Assembly: GCF_015482775.1 (NCBI RefSeq)
Contig: NZ_CP058214.1
Coordinates: 4,454,501 to 4,518,500, forward strand
DNA length: 64,000 nucleotides
DNA from: Kaustia mangrovi
Lineage (GTDB): Bacteria > Pseudomonadota > Alphaproteobacteria > Rhizobiales > Im1
Reading direction: 5' to 3'
Below, in pieces: positions 22,977 through 32,948 of this stretch. Position numbers and translations under genes: made by a program. Below the pieces are notes generated by a model that was not told where the DNA came from, searched no databases, and worked only from the letters and a program-made list of their open reading frames with translations. Each line of letters starts with the position of its first letter. The stretch's first letter is position 1.

Positions 22977-23276
22977 ATGCCGATGACCGTGATCGTCACC
23001 CGCGACGTGGAGGCCCGCTACCGCGGTTTTCTCGCCTCGATCATGCTGGAGGTCGCACCGGGCGTCTATACGGCGCCCGATCTGAGTGCGGCCGTTCGCG
23101 CACGGGTTTGGACCGTTCTGGAAAACTGGTGGGGCGAGCTACGCCAGGGCGCGATCGTCATGACCTGGCGCGACGGCAGGCAACCGGGCGGCCAGGGCCT
23201 CGCTTTCCTCGGCGAAGCGCCCAAGACAATCGTCGAAGCGGACGGCGTTCTGCTCGTCAAACGGGAATTGCCCTAA
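22977..23276 (+). CDS. cas2: CRISPR adaptation protein Cas2 (I-E type)
   Basis: 99 residues. It begins MPMTVIVTRDVEARYRGFLA and contains YTAPDLSAAVRARVWTVLEN, the type I-E Cas2 pattern (Cas2e). It bridges two Cas1 dimers in the spacer integration complex. Last gene of the operon, 58 bases before the first repeat. Confidence 0.95.
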   Translation: MPMTVIVTRDVEARYRGFLASIMLEVAPGVYTAPDLSAAVRARVWTVLENWWGELRQGAIVMTWRDGRQPGGQGLAFLGEAPKTIVEADGVLLVKRELP

Positions 23277-23334
23277 ATCAACACAACCTTTCGATCTTTG
23301 ACAAGTGAAGGATTTCAGTGCCTTACATACAAGA
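23277..23334 (+). promoter_or_regulatory. CRISPR leader
   Basis: A 58-base AT-richer stretch between the cas2 stop and the first repeat. Orientation is supported by the degenerate repeat at the far end of the array. AATCAA at 23276-23281 resembles half of an IHF site. No clear -35/-10 pair is visible, so the array may be transcribed from here or read through from the cas operon. Confidence 0.5.
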
Positions 23335-25187
23335 GGTTCCCCCACCCGCGTGGGGATAGACCGCACGCCGATATCGGCTACCGGCTTTTCCTTGTGGTTC
23401 CCCCACCCGCGTGGGGATAGACCCGAGACTTGTGGCCCCGCGAACAAGACCGGAGCGGTTCCCCCACCCGCGTGGGGATAGACCCCGTTGGCGATGAAGC
23501 GGCGATCTACTGCGACAGGTTCCCCCACCCGCGTGGGGATAGACCCAGCATGTCGTTGTGCGGCCTCACCCTCGTAACGGTTCCCCACCCGCGTGGGGAT
23601 AGACCCCGGGGGCATCCCCGCGCCGGGCGACATCTGCCGGTTCCCCCACCCGCGTGGGGATAGACCCGTCCGCGCTGCGGCTCTTGGCGTCGCTGGGGCG
23701 GTTCCCCCACCCGCGTGGGGATAGACCGTGCTTCCAGACGCTTCCGACGTGTCAGGATACGGTTCCCCCACCCGCGTGGGGATAGACCCGAAGAGAGCCC
23801 ACCCTGTCCATTGGCACAGAGGGTTCCCCCACCCGCGTGGGGATAGACCGGCCGCTGCGACCAGCATCGGAAGCGGTGGCAGGGTTCCCCCACCCGCGTG
23901 GGGATAGACCCAGCCCGGTCTCGCGATTGATCAGAACGTAGAGGGTTCCCCCACCCGCGTGGGGATAGACCATGCCGAGCCGCTCCCAGCGGCGCAGGTG
24001 CGCGGGTTCCCCCACCCGCGTGGGGATAGACCATAGGCGCCGGCGACGTGGCCGACCTGCTGCGCGGTTCCCCCACCCGCGTGGGGATAGACCCCTGCAA
24101 GTTGGCGATCTCGTGCGGCTCTGGTGGGTTCCCCCACCCGCGTGGGGATAGACCCGGTGCGATGCGATATCGCGATCTGGGCAGTGTGGTTCCCCCACCC
24201 GCGTGGGGATAGACCGCCGGAGCGAACGCGCTCCCGTCATCCCGCTGAGGTTCCCCACCCGCGTGGGGATAGACCCTCGTAGGCTGTCGCGGAAGCCGTC
24301 TTGATCTGGGTTCCCCCACCCGCGTGGGGATAGACCTTACGGGCCGAACATGGAGTTCGACTTGGGAAAGGTTCCCCCACCCGCGTGGGGATAGACCGCC
24401 GACAGCGACGACGGGCCAGAGGGCGACGGAGGTTCCCCACCCGCGTGGGGATAGACCCAGCTTTTACGACATGTGGGGACACGCGCAGCAGTTCCCCCAC
24501 CCGCGTGGGGATAGACCGCGCCATTGTCGCCTCAGTTGATCTCCGGCCCGGGTTCCCCCACCCGCGTGGGGATAGACCGCGCGGGTATTGGATGCGCTCG
24601 TCGCCCTCGGGGGTTCCCCCACCCGCGTGGGGATAGACCCGAGCGAGAGGCATGGTTGATCGTCAGGCCAAAGGTTCCCCCACCCGCGTGGGGATAGACC
24701 CAAGCCCCCGTCGAGCTCCGGGCGCCGGACGCGGTTCCCCCACCCGCGTGGGGATAGACCCGGAATGGTCCAGGCTGCTCCAGTGACAAAGACGGTTCCC
24801 CCACCCGCGTGGGGATAGACCGCTCAAGAATGGATCGACGCTCATCCAGGCATGGGTTCCCCCACCCGCGTGGGGATAGACCCTCGACGGCCGACAGCAG
24901 TGCATCCCGTGCGACGGTTCCCCCACCCGCGTGGGGATAGACCCGCATCCTACACGTGCTGCTTCGGCGACAGGGAGGTTCCCCCACCCGCGTGGGGATA
25001 GACCCGCCGATTGCCAACCCGACAAACAACCCCTTCCGGTTCCCCCACCCGCGTGGGGATAGACCCATCTATCTCGTCAGCAAGGACAATGGCGACCCGG
25101 TTCCCCCACCCGCGTGGGGATAGACCGGGGCCGAAGGCGATCCTCGACCTTGCGCGGGCGGGTTCCCCCACCTGCGTGGGATAGATC
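23335..25187 (+). CRISPR. Type I-E CRISPR array, 31 repeats and 30 spacers
   Basis: Repeat of 28 bases: GGTTC, stem CCCCAC, loop CCGC, stem GTGGGG, tail ATAGACC. The 29th base varies (mostly C or G). The period is 61 bases. Starts run 23335, 23396, 23457, 23518, 23579 and on to 25099 and 25161. Repeats at 23579, 24249 and 24431 have C4 instead of C5 (period 60), and the one near 24490 begins with A instead of G. The last repeat (25161-25187) is degenerate: C to T in the loop region, one G lost and a changed tail. That marks the old end. Transcription is expected rightward from the leader. Confidence 0.98.
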
Positions 25188-25565
25188 GAAGGACGGGACC
25201 GAGATCTTCCATAAGGACTAAGGTTCAGGTCAGCCTGATGGAGAGGGCGCTGCGTCCGCGGCGTCGACGAACTTGCACTTCAGGGTAAGGTCGGCCTTCA
25301 TCCTGCAGCCCTCCCTGTACCGTGGAAAGCCGAGTGGCACGCCCCCGGAACGCATGACATTCGCCCCGGCGCTCGACGACAAAGCCGATGCACGTCAGAC
25401 CGTCATGATGCAAAGGCCTGCCGCGAACGGGTCGTGAACATACTTCGGGCCTATTTCGGGACTTTTGGTGCCGGGCCGGGCGTTCCGCTGCCCATCTGTT
25501 CTGTTCCCACAGCCGGGACTCGTCCTCGGCGAGGCGGTCAAGGTTTTGCATTTACGGGGAGAAAA
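25188..25565. other. No convincing gene downstream of the array
   Basis: This stretch has no open frame with a good start and known family. A minus-strand frame (25225-25551) contains TCIGFVVERRGECHAF, which may be debris of a small gene, but the surroundings look random. No terminator is obvious. It may hold the end of the island before tRNA-Pro. Confidence 0.4.
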
Positions 25566-25642
25566 TGGTCGGAGCGGCCGGATTCGAACCGGCGACCCCC
25601 AGTCCCCCAGACTGGTGCGCTACCGGGCTGCGCTACGCTCCG
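25566..25642 (-). tRNA. tRNA-Pro (anticodon GGG), CCA encoded
   Basis: On the minus strand the acceptor stem CGGAGCG/CGCTCCG, anticodon arm CCAGT-CTGGGGG-ACTGG (anticodon GGG) and T arm GGTTCGAATCC fold as a standard tRNA. The 3' CCA is the complement of TGG at 25566-25568. It borders the CRISPR-Cas region and is a plausible island integration site. Confidence 0.95.
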
Positions 25643-25714
25643 AGACCTGTGACGTGAGTCCGGAGTTTAGTGCCAGATCGTGCGGTGAAGCGCAAGGCGG
25701 AAATGGCCCGGCCG

Positions 25715-26955
25715 TCACATGCGCGGGGGCGGCCCGCCTGCCGCTGCCGCGTCGCGCCGCCAGGCGATCAGGCCCCAGATCGCGCCGGCAAGCACCCAGA
25801 ACTGCCGCCAGTGGTCGGTATCCACGATCAGGCCCTCGAGCGCCACGCCGAGGAAGCCGGCGACCGCGACCATGGCGAGGCCCGGGCGCGGCAGGCCGCG
25901 GAAGATCGCACCGAGACCGCCCGCCACCGTCGCGAGCACGAGGGCGAGATAGGCGAACCCGCCGAGCCAGCCCGTCTGCAGGAACATGTAGAGATAGACA
26001 TTGTGCGGCTGCTCGCCCCACCATTCGCCGAAATCGGACTGCCCGACGCCGAGCGGGCGCTCCAGGATCCAGGACAGCGCGTTGAGCTGGCCGTCGAACC
26101 GGCCGTGGCCGCCCGCATCGTAGTTCTGCACGAGCGCGCCGCGCTGGCTGAACATCTCCGCGATGCTCGGAATGTTGAGGGCGACCGCGATGGCGAGAAT
26201 GGCGAGGACGGCGGCCGCCGCGCTCACGAACAGGATCCGCAGCCGGCGCGCCGGGTCCGGGTTGACGAGCAGCATGAGCACGACCAGCGCGGCGAGCGAC
26301 ACCGCGTAATAGCCCCATGCGCCGCGCGAGAAGCTGATGAGGATGGCGACGCTCAGGAAGCCGATGAGGACGGCCCAGCCGAGCCCCCGCGACAACGGGC
26401 GCTCCAGCAGGCGGTAGAGGGCATAGATCGCGCCGATCACCAGGAAGGGACCGTAGACATTGGGGTCCTTGAAGGTGCCCTTGGCGCGAGAGAATTCCGT
26501 GAAGAGGTCGAACGCGCCCGGGAACAGGCTGAAATAGCCGGCGATTCCGGCAAGTCCCGCAAGGACGGCCGCGAAGGTGTGGCCGCCGAGGATCGCGGCG
26601 AGCGCGCGCGGCGGGTCGTTATAGACGATGGCCGCCACCACGATGGCGATCACCGCAAGATAGGCGGTGATGACCATGTGGTGTGCGGACTCGCCGAAAT
26701 AGCCCGTCTGTGTGAGGGCGATGCCGCCGCCGATCAGGATGGTGGCGATGAGTATGAGCAACGGGGCGAGCGAGCCGGGAAGCCTGAGCCCCATGCCGAA
26801 GAACAGTCCCGACAGCGCCAGCATGGCGAGGTCGAACGGGCTCGGCTCGATGAAGACGATGCTGCCGGTCGCGAAGACCAGCCAGAGCAGCCCGTAGCCG
26901 AGATCGAGGCCGGAGCCCGCGGTGGCATGCGCGGATCTCGGGGGGAGGCGGCCAT
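25715..26955 (-). CDS. O-antigen ligase/polymerase-like membrane protein, frameshift near the start
   Basis: About 413 residues if read across one missing C in the C-run at 26940-26945. ATG at 26953-26955 (MAASPPRSAHATAGSGLDLG) joins the long frame that continues to 25715. At least ten hydrophobic segments are present, with the Wzy/WaaL-type loop (GHGRFDGQLNALSWILERPL, then GVGQSDFGEWWGEQPHNVYL) that carries conserved Arg, Gly and His residues. It likely polymerises or ligates a lipid-linked polysaccharide. Same strand as the glycosyl-phosphotransferase gene, 2 bases downstream. Confidence 0.82.
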
Positions 26956-26957
26956 GG

Positions 26958-28499
26958 TCAGTAGGCGTTCTTCGTGCTCAGGAGCGAGAAGGGCGTCCTG
27001 ACGAGAATGTAGAGGTCGAACAGCACCGACCAGTTCTCGATATAGTAGAGGTCGTGCTCGACGCGCCGCTCGATCTTCTCTTCCGTGTCGGTCTCCCCGC
27101 GCCATCCGTTGATCTGGGCCCAGCCGGTGATGCCGGGCTTGACCTTGTGGCGGGCGAAATAGCCGTCCACGACCTCCGTATAGAGCCGTTCCGCCGCCTT
27201 GGCCTGGGTGGCGTGCGGGCGCGGGCCGACCAGCGAGAGGTCGCCCTTGAGGACGTTGAAGAGCTGCGGAAGCTCGTCGAGGCTCGTCTTGCGGATGATG
27301 CGGCCGACGCGGGTCACGCGGGGGTCGTTGCGGGTGACCAGCCTGCTCGCCGCCTGGTCGGCCTGATCGACATACATGGAGCGGAACTTGTAGACCTCGA
27401 TCAGCTCGTTGTTGAAGCCATAGCGCTTCTGCTTGAAGAGGATCGGGCCCCGGCTCTCCAGCTTGACCGCCAGCGCGACGGCGGCCATGACCGGCGCCGT
27501 CAGTACCACGAGCAGCGCGGCGATGATCTTGTCCTCCACGATCTTCACCACATGGTCCCAGCCGCTCAGCGGCTTGTCGAAGACGTCGAGGAACGGGATG
27601 TTGCCGATATAGGAATAGGCGCGCGGCCGGAATCTGAGCTTCTGCGTATAGGCGCTGAGCCGGATATCGACGGGCAGGACCCACAGCTTGCGGCAGATCT
27701 CCAGAAGCCGGTCCTCCGCCGCGACGGGGAGCGTCACGATCAGGAGGTCGATCCGGGTCTTGCGCGCGAAATCGACGAGCTGGTCGATCTTGCCGAGCTT
27801 GGGAAAGCCCGCCACGACGGGCGGCGAGCGGTCGTCGTTGCGGTCGTCGAACAGTCCGATGATGGTGATGTCGGTGTCCGGAGAGGCCCGGAGCGCCTCG
27901 ATCACCCTGGCCGCGGGCTCGCCGCCGCCGACGATGACGGCGCGCCGGTCGAGCCGCCCGTCCGTGTTCCAGCGCTTGATGAGCGCGGACGCGGCGATGC
28001 GGACCGCGGTCAGCGCGACAAGGCCGGCGACGAACCAGGCGACGAGCCACACGCGCGAATAGGCCACGCCGATCTTGGTGAGGAACACGGTCGCGGTGAC
28101 GACGGCGAAGAAGGTGAGCCAGCCGAGCATCACGCGTGCGAGCTGCTCCACGCCACGCAGGAGCGCATGGATCGTGTAGAGACCGCCGAGCTCGAACAGG
28201 GCCGGCACGGCAATCGCGCCGATGGCAATGAGCGGGAGGTAATAGATCAGCGATTGCCGGCTGAAATCATCGACATAGGCCACCCAGAGGGCGAGCCCAG
28301 ACAGGGCGATCAGCGCCGTTTCCGCGGTTCGCATGGTGCCGCGGATCACGGTGGGCGAGATCCACGACGACCGGCCGTCGCCCCCTTCGGGCGCGCCCTG
28401 GCGCCGGGCTTCGGCGAGTGCCCTTTTCTGGTTCTCGTCGGCTGCGTTCAAGAGATCGGAGGCCGCGAGCTTGATGCCGCGCCCTTTCTGTCTGCGCAT
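26958..28499 (-). CDS. Undecaprenyl-phosphate sugar phosphotransferase (polyprenyl glycosylphosphotransferase)
   Basis: 513 residues from ATG 28497-28499, chosen for the GGAG site. The longer frame has none. Four to five N-terminal membrane segments are followed by a CoA-binding-like domain ([20 protein letters not shown]) and a further segment. The C-terminal transferase domain has [48 protein letters not shown] and [15 protein letters not shown]. It transfers a sugar-1-phosphate, commonly glucose, to undecaprenyl phosphate, the first step of exopolysaccharide repeat assembly. Confidence 0.93.
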   Translation of the reverse strand: MRRQKGRGIKLAASDLLNAADENQKRALAEARRQGAPEGGDGRSSWISPTVIRGTMRTAETALIALSGLALWVAYVDDFSRQSLIYYLPLIAIGAIAVPALFELGGLYTIHALLRGVEQLARVMLGWLTFFAVVTATVFLTKIGVAYSRVWLVAWFVAGLVALTAVRIAASALIKRWNTDGRLDRRAVIVGGGEPAARVIEALRASPDTDITIIGLFDDRNDDRSPPVVAGFPKLGKIDQLVDFARKTRIDLLIVTLPVAAEDRLLEICRKLWVLPVDIRLSAYTQKLRFRPRAYSYIGNIPFLDVFDKPLSGWDHVVKIVEDKIIAALLVVLTAPVMAAVALAVKLESRGPILFKQKRYGFNNELIEVYKFRSMYVDQADQAASRLVTRNDPRVTRVGRIIRKTSLDELPQLFNVLKGDLSLVGPRPHATQAKAAERLYTEVVDGYFARHKVKPGITGWAQINGWRGETDTEEKIERRVEHDLYYIENWSVLFDLYILVRTPFSLLSTKNAY

Positions 28500-28596
28500 G
28501 TGTCTCCTCAGGCGCCGGACGGCGCCCCTCTCCCCAGTCGCCCCGTGGCACGCAGGAGGTGCAGCGACAAATGGGCTCCACTCTGACAATCGAGGT

Positions 28597-29763
28597 TTAC
28601 TTGAGCGGCTTCACATCGGCAAGCATTGCGGTCTTCGTCGCCTGTTCGGGAGCGACGAGGCCGCGATAGACGGCAAGGATGTCGTCGGCCATGCGCTGGA
28701 TGCTGAACCGATCGGCGACCCGTTCGGCGAGCCGGTCGGCAATCTGCCGTCCGCCGTCGGGATCGGACAGTGTGGCGTCGATGGCGTCTGAGAGGGCTGC
28801 GGCATTGTCGGGCGGCACCATCAGGGCTGAGAACTCGCCGGTCAGGATCTCCGGAATCCCCCCGACGCGCGACGCGATCAGCGGCACGCCGGCGCCGGCC
28901 GCCTCCAGGACGATATAGGGGAAGGACTCCGCCCGCGACGGCACGACGAGCAGCCGGCCGAGACCGAAGGCCTCGCGCGCCGGCAGCGCGCCGGCGAAGC
29001 GGACGCGCTCGTGAAGCTTCAACGTGTGCGCGAGCTCCCGGAAACGCGCCTCGTCCGGTCCCGCGCCGACGATGGTCGCCGTCGCGCCGGTCTCGCGCTT
29101 GAGGCCCGCCAGCGCACGGAGCAGCACGTCGACGCCCTTGAGCATGCGCAATTCGCCGACGAAGACGATGTCGGCGGCCTCGCCGGCCGGTCTCACCGGC
29201 TCCAGATCCGCCGGCCCGATGCCGTTATGGACGATACTTGCCGGAACGGGCGGGCGACCTACCTTGGCGATGAAGGCGTCGCGCTCGAAGGCGCATACGA
29301 AGATCAGCCGGTCGGTTCGCTTGAGGAGCAGGCGCTCGAGCGTCAGGAAGATCAGGCCGACCGGCGAGTTGCGGCCATAATGGAGGCTGCCGCCATGGGG
29401 CGTGTAGACGGCCTTCGCGCCGATACCGCGCGCGACGAGGCGCGCATAGGCCCCGCCCTTCGCGCCGTGGCCGTGCAGGATGGTCGCGCCGAGCCTGGCG
29501 CAGCGCTCGCGGATGGCCATCGCGGAGCGGATGTCAGACGGGCCGGGCAGGCGGCCCATGGGGATGCGGTAGACGCCGAGCGCGCAGACATGCTCGATGG
29601 TCTCGAGCGTCTCCGCGGAGGCCGCGTTGTCGCCGGGCGGCGCGCAGATGATGCCGACCTCGATGCCGCGCTCGGCCTGCGCGCGCGCAAGGTCGCAGAC
29701 ATGCCGGAAGAGTCCGCCGACCGGCGCGCGTAGGATGTGGACGGCACGGATCGGGGTCACCAT
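28597..29763 (-). CDS. GT4-family glycosyltransferase
   Basis: 388 residues with the GT-B fold. N-terminal acceptor domain starts AVHILRAPVGGLFRHVCDLA with LHGHGAKGGAYARLVAR. The C-terminal donor domain has VFVGELRMLKGVDVLLRAL, and the E-x7-E signature PSRAESFPYIVLEAAGAGVP. It adds a sugar from a nucleotide donor to the growing repeat unit. It sits in the exopolysaccharide cluster, 52 bases downstream of the export lipoprotein gene. The sugar is unknown. Confidence 0.9.
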   Translation of the reverse strand: MVTPIRAVHILRAPVGGLFRHVCDLARAQAERGIEVGIICAPPGDNAASAETLETIEHVCALGVYRIPMGRLPGPSDIRSAMAIRERCARLGATILHGHGAKGGAYARLVARGIGAKAVYTPHGGSLHYGRNSPVGLIFLTLERLLLKRTDRLIFVCAFERDAFIAKVGRPPVPASIVHNGIGPADLEPVRPAGEAADIVFVGELRMLKGVDVLLRALAGLKRETGATATIVGAGPDEARFRELAHTLKLHERVRFAGALPAREAFGLGRLLVVPSRAESFPYIVLEAAGAGVPLIASRVGGIPEILTGEFSALMVPPDNAAALSDAIDATLSDPDGGRQIADRLAERVADRFSIQRMADDILAVYRGLVAPEQATKTAMLADVKPLK

Positions 29764-29814
29764 GGCGCGTCTCCCGCGCCGGCACCGGGGGCGTGCGCCT
29801 GCGGGCGCGAAAGC

Positions 29815-30447
29815 TCAGAACCAGCGTTCGCGCACATAGACGATATCTCCGGGATAGATGGTGGCCGTCAGCGGCACCTTCGCCGTCACGTCGCCGGAGC
29901 GCGTGCGCCGGGTAACGATCACCTCGCCCTGATCGGCGCGCTCGCTGTAGCCGCCGCCGAGGGCAACCGCGTTCTGCACCGTCATGCCGGCGGCATAGGG
30001 GTAGCCGCCCGGGGTGCGGACCTCGCCGAGAATATAGAAGGGCCGGTAGTCGAGCACCTGCACCGACACGCTCGGATCGCGCAGATAGGTGCGCTTGAGG
30101 GCGGCGGCGATGCGCCGTTCGATCTCCGGCGTCGTCTGGCCGCCGACCGAGATCGTGCTGATCAGCGGCATGGATATCCGCCCGCTGCCGTCGACACGAT
30201 ACTCCCCGGTCAGCTCGGGCTGGTCGTAGACCTTGATGTCGAGGCGGTCTCCGGTGCCGACCGTATAGCCCGCGCGGTAGTTGGTCGCGCCGGGCAGGGC
30301 GACGGATGTGGGCTGCGCCGTGAGGCCCTCCGGCCCCAGCGGCTCCTGGGGAAGCCTGTCCTCCCACCCTTGCGCGCAGCCGGCCAGAGCCAGCGACAGG
30401 GCTGCCAGGGCAAGAATGACGCGTTTCGACACGATAGGAATCCCCAT
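29815..30447 (-). CDS. Polysaccharide export outer-membrane lipoprotein (Wza-like)
   Basis: About 210 residues from ATG 30445-30447 (a GTG at about 30432 is also possible). Lipoprotein signal LALAALSLALAGC. Poly_export domain follows: GYTVGTGDRLDIKVYDQPEL, GRISMPLISTISVGGQT, then a SLBB domain (YRPFYILGEVRTPGGYPYAA). It forms the outer-membrane exit pore for exopolysaccharide. It is shorter than Wza and resembles the short alphaproteobacterial exporters. It is divergent from the Wzc-like gene at 30680 across a 232-base intergenic region, where both promoters must lie. Confidence 0.9.
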   Translation of the reverse strand: MGIPIVSKRVILALAALSLALAGCAQGWEDRLPQEPLGPEGLTAQPTSVALPGATNYRAGYTVGTGDRLDIKVYDQPELTGEYRVDGSGRISMPLISTISVGGQTTPEIERRIAAALKRTYLRDPSVSVQVLDYRPFYILGEVRTPGGYPYAAGMTVQNAVALGGGYSERADQGEVIVTRRTRSGDVTAKVPLTATIYPGDIVYVRERWF

Positions 30448-30679
30448 TTCCGGCGATGCGCTCGCCAATGACCTTTTGCGTAAACTAGCGCGTTATGGTT
30501 AACGAATGCCTTAATGGCACGATCCGCGGGCGTCTTGCGGGCACAGCCGGCTTCGCTTGCGGGTTGTGCTGTGCGATCATGCCTTAAGGGAATAGTTACC
30601 GCGATCCGGCAAGGCTTGCCGCGTGATGGCCGCATCGTGGCGGCGAGCTCGAACAGCGAGAAGTGCGACCGGGGTTTCG

Positions 30680-32942
30680 ATGAACATGTCCACCAGATCC
30701 GACAGCGCCGTTCCGCTGGAGGCGCGGCCGCTGGCCCCGGCCGTCGATCTCATGGCGCTCGTCAGGGGAATGTGGCGGCGCAAGCTCCTGTGGTTCGTCA
30801 TCGTCATTCTGGCGGTCGGTGCCGCGCTCGCCGTCCTCAAGCTCGCAACGCCACGTTACAGCGCCGGCACCATGGTGCTGATCGGCAGTGCGGATGCGGC
30901 GTTCGCCAACCTCAACTACGAGAGCACTCAGCCGCGCGCGGTCGATGAGCGGCAGGTCGCAAGCCAGGAGCAGGTGATCCGCTCGCGCGAGCTCGCCCTT
31001 CGGGTCGTGGACAGTCTGGGGCCGGATGCGCGCGCCGAGCTCGGCGCGGTGCCGGACGAACTGTCCCCCGTCAAGCAGGCCATGATCGATGCGGGCTTTG
31101 CCTCCGATCCGCGCAAGGTTCCCGAGGACCGGCGCGTCATGGAGGCCTATTACGAGGGCCTCACCGTCTATGCACTGCCGAACTCCAATGCGATTGCCAT
31201 CCAGTTCACCGCGGCCGATCCGGAGCTTGCCGCGGCGGTGGCCAATGCGGTCGCGGACAATTACGTGACCTATACGCGCGATATCCAGCTCGAGATGACG
31301 GGCCAGGCGCGCGACTGGCTTGCCGGTCAGATCGAGGTCCTGCGCGCCCAGGTCTCGGAGTCGGAGAAGGCGGTGGAGACCTACCGCGCCGAGAACGGTC
31401 TCGTGCAGGGCAGCCGTGCCTCGCTCGACACAGAGTCCCTGACCGAGCTCAACAACCAGATCGTGCAGGCGGCGGCGACCAGCGCTGAGGCGCGCGCGCG
31501 GGCGGATGCCATCCGCGACTTGTTGCGCAGCCGGGGCACGGTCGATGCCTCGCTGGAGGTTCTGAACTCCAACTTGATCCAGCGCCTGACGGAACAGCAG
31601 GTGACGCTCAAGGCGCAGCTTGCCGACCTGTCCACGACCTATCTGCCGTCGCATCCGAGGATCGAGGCGATCGAGCGCGAGATCGGCGATCTCGACCGGC
31701 AGATCCGCTCCGAGGCGCTCAAGATCGCCGACGGGCTGGAACAGCAGGCGAGGATCGCGGCGGCACGCGAGGCCTCGCTGCGCAACAGCCTGGAAGAGCT
31801 CAAGGCGGATGCCTCGTCCAACAGCCTGCAGGAGGTGGAGCTGCGGGCGTTGGAACGCGAGGCGGAGGCCGACCGCACGCTGTTGCAGAACATGCTGACG
31901 CGCTATGGCGATGCCAGCACGCGCGAGGGCGCCAACGCGCAGCCCGCGCTCGCCCGCGTGATCTCGCACGCCGAGCCGCCGCTCGATCCGTCCTTCCCGC
32001 GCCCGGTGCCGCTTTTGGGGCTGGCGCTTGCGGGCGGCGCGATGGTCGGGCTGGTTCTCGTCTTCCTCCTGGAGGTGTTCTCGCCTTCGCGCGTGGGGCG
32101 GCCGGCCCCGGCGGGACGCCGGACACTCCCAAGGGCACGGGGCGGTCGAAACCTGCCGACAAGGCCCATGCCGCGCCGGACGAGACGAGCCCGGGCGACG
32201 AGGCGCCGTCCGCGGCCCGGGCACAGGAGGAGGGCCGCCGCGAGCCGATGCTCGTGGCTGGCGGAAACGACGGAACCGTCGCCCGGTCAGGCGGCTACGA
32301 TCTGCTCGCGACCGGTGGCGAGCCGGTCGAGGCGCGCGGGGACATCCTGCTTGCCCATGCGCGCGATTGGGGGTGGCCTCCGCGGTGCGCCGGATCCTCG
32401 TGACCGGGGCGCCGGAGACGGTGACGGAGATCTCCTCTGCTGCCCTGGTACTGGCCCGCGCGATGGCGCGGCAGGGCGCGAAATGTGTCCTGATCGATGC
32501 CGACATGCGCAATCCGAACGGCCTGCGGGGCGGACGCGACGAGGGGCAGCCGGGACTGTCGGATCTTCTGACGGGTGCGGCCTCCTTCTCCGACTGCATG
32601 GGCCGCGACGCGGAGACCGGCCTGCATATGCTGGCCAGCGGGCGGATGCTGCGCGACGCGCATCCGCTGCTCTCCTCCAGGCGGGTGGAGATCGTTCTCG
32701 ATACGCTCGACGAGGCCTATGACGTGGTTCTCGTCAAGGCCGGCCCGCTCGGCCAACCCTTCTCCGGCGCGGGGCTCGCCGACAAGTGCCAGGCCGTGAT
32801 CGTGCTCGTCCCCGACACGGTCGGCGAGGCCATGATGACGATGCTCGCCCAGTCGCTGCGCAGGCAGGGCGTGGCCCATGTCGCCTTCGCGCCCGTCACG
32901 CTCGAGGCGAAAGGCGGGCGGATGCGGGGCACCGCCGCCTGA
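30680..32942 (+). CDS. Wzc-like polysaccharide copolymerase with degenerate ATPase domain, two frameshifts
   Basis: Start ATG 30680 (MNMSTRSDSAVPLEARPLAP). Wzz domain with first membrane segment LLWFVIVILAVGAALAVL, a long coiled-coil region and the second segment GLALAGGAMVGLVLVFLLEVF. After that the frame shifts twice, at GGG 32113-32115 and at 32367-32373, where one base seems missing each time. The repaired C-terminus is a BY-kinase-like domain with Walker A' (CVLIDADMRN), but the P-loop is TGAPETVTEIS with no GKS/T, and no tyrosine tail is present. It probably sets chain length without kinase activity. About 753 residues when repaired. Confidence 0.85.
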
Positions 32943-32948
32943 TACGAC

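Noticed and set aside
23139-25171. Several minus- and plus-strand ORFs with repeated SIPTRVGEP or YPHAGGGT units across the array
   Set aside because: They are translations of the CRISPR repeats and end or start within spacers. They have no gene signals.
25225-25551. Minus-strand ORF between the array and tRNA-Pro
   Set aside because: No start signal or recognisable domain; composition is consistent with chance in GC-rich DNA.
25670-28586. Long plus-strand open frames opposite the ligase and phosphotransferase genes
   Set aside because: Shadow frames of clearly recognised minus-strand genes, with biased low-complexity composition.
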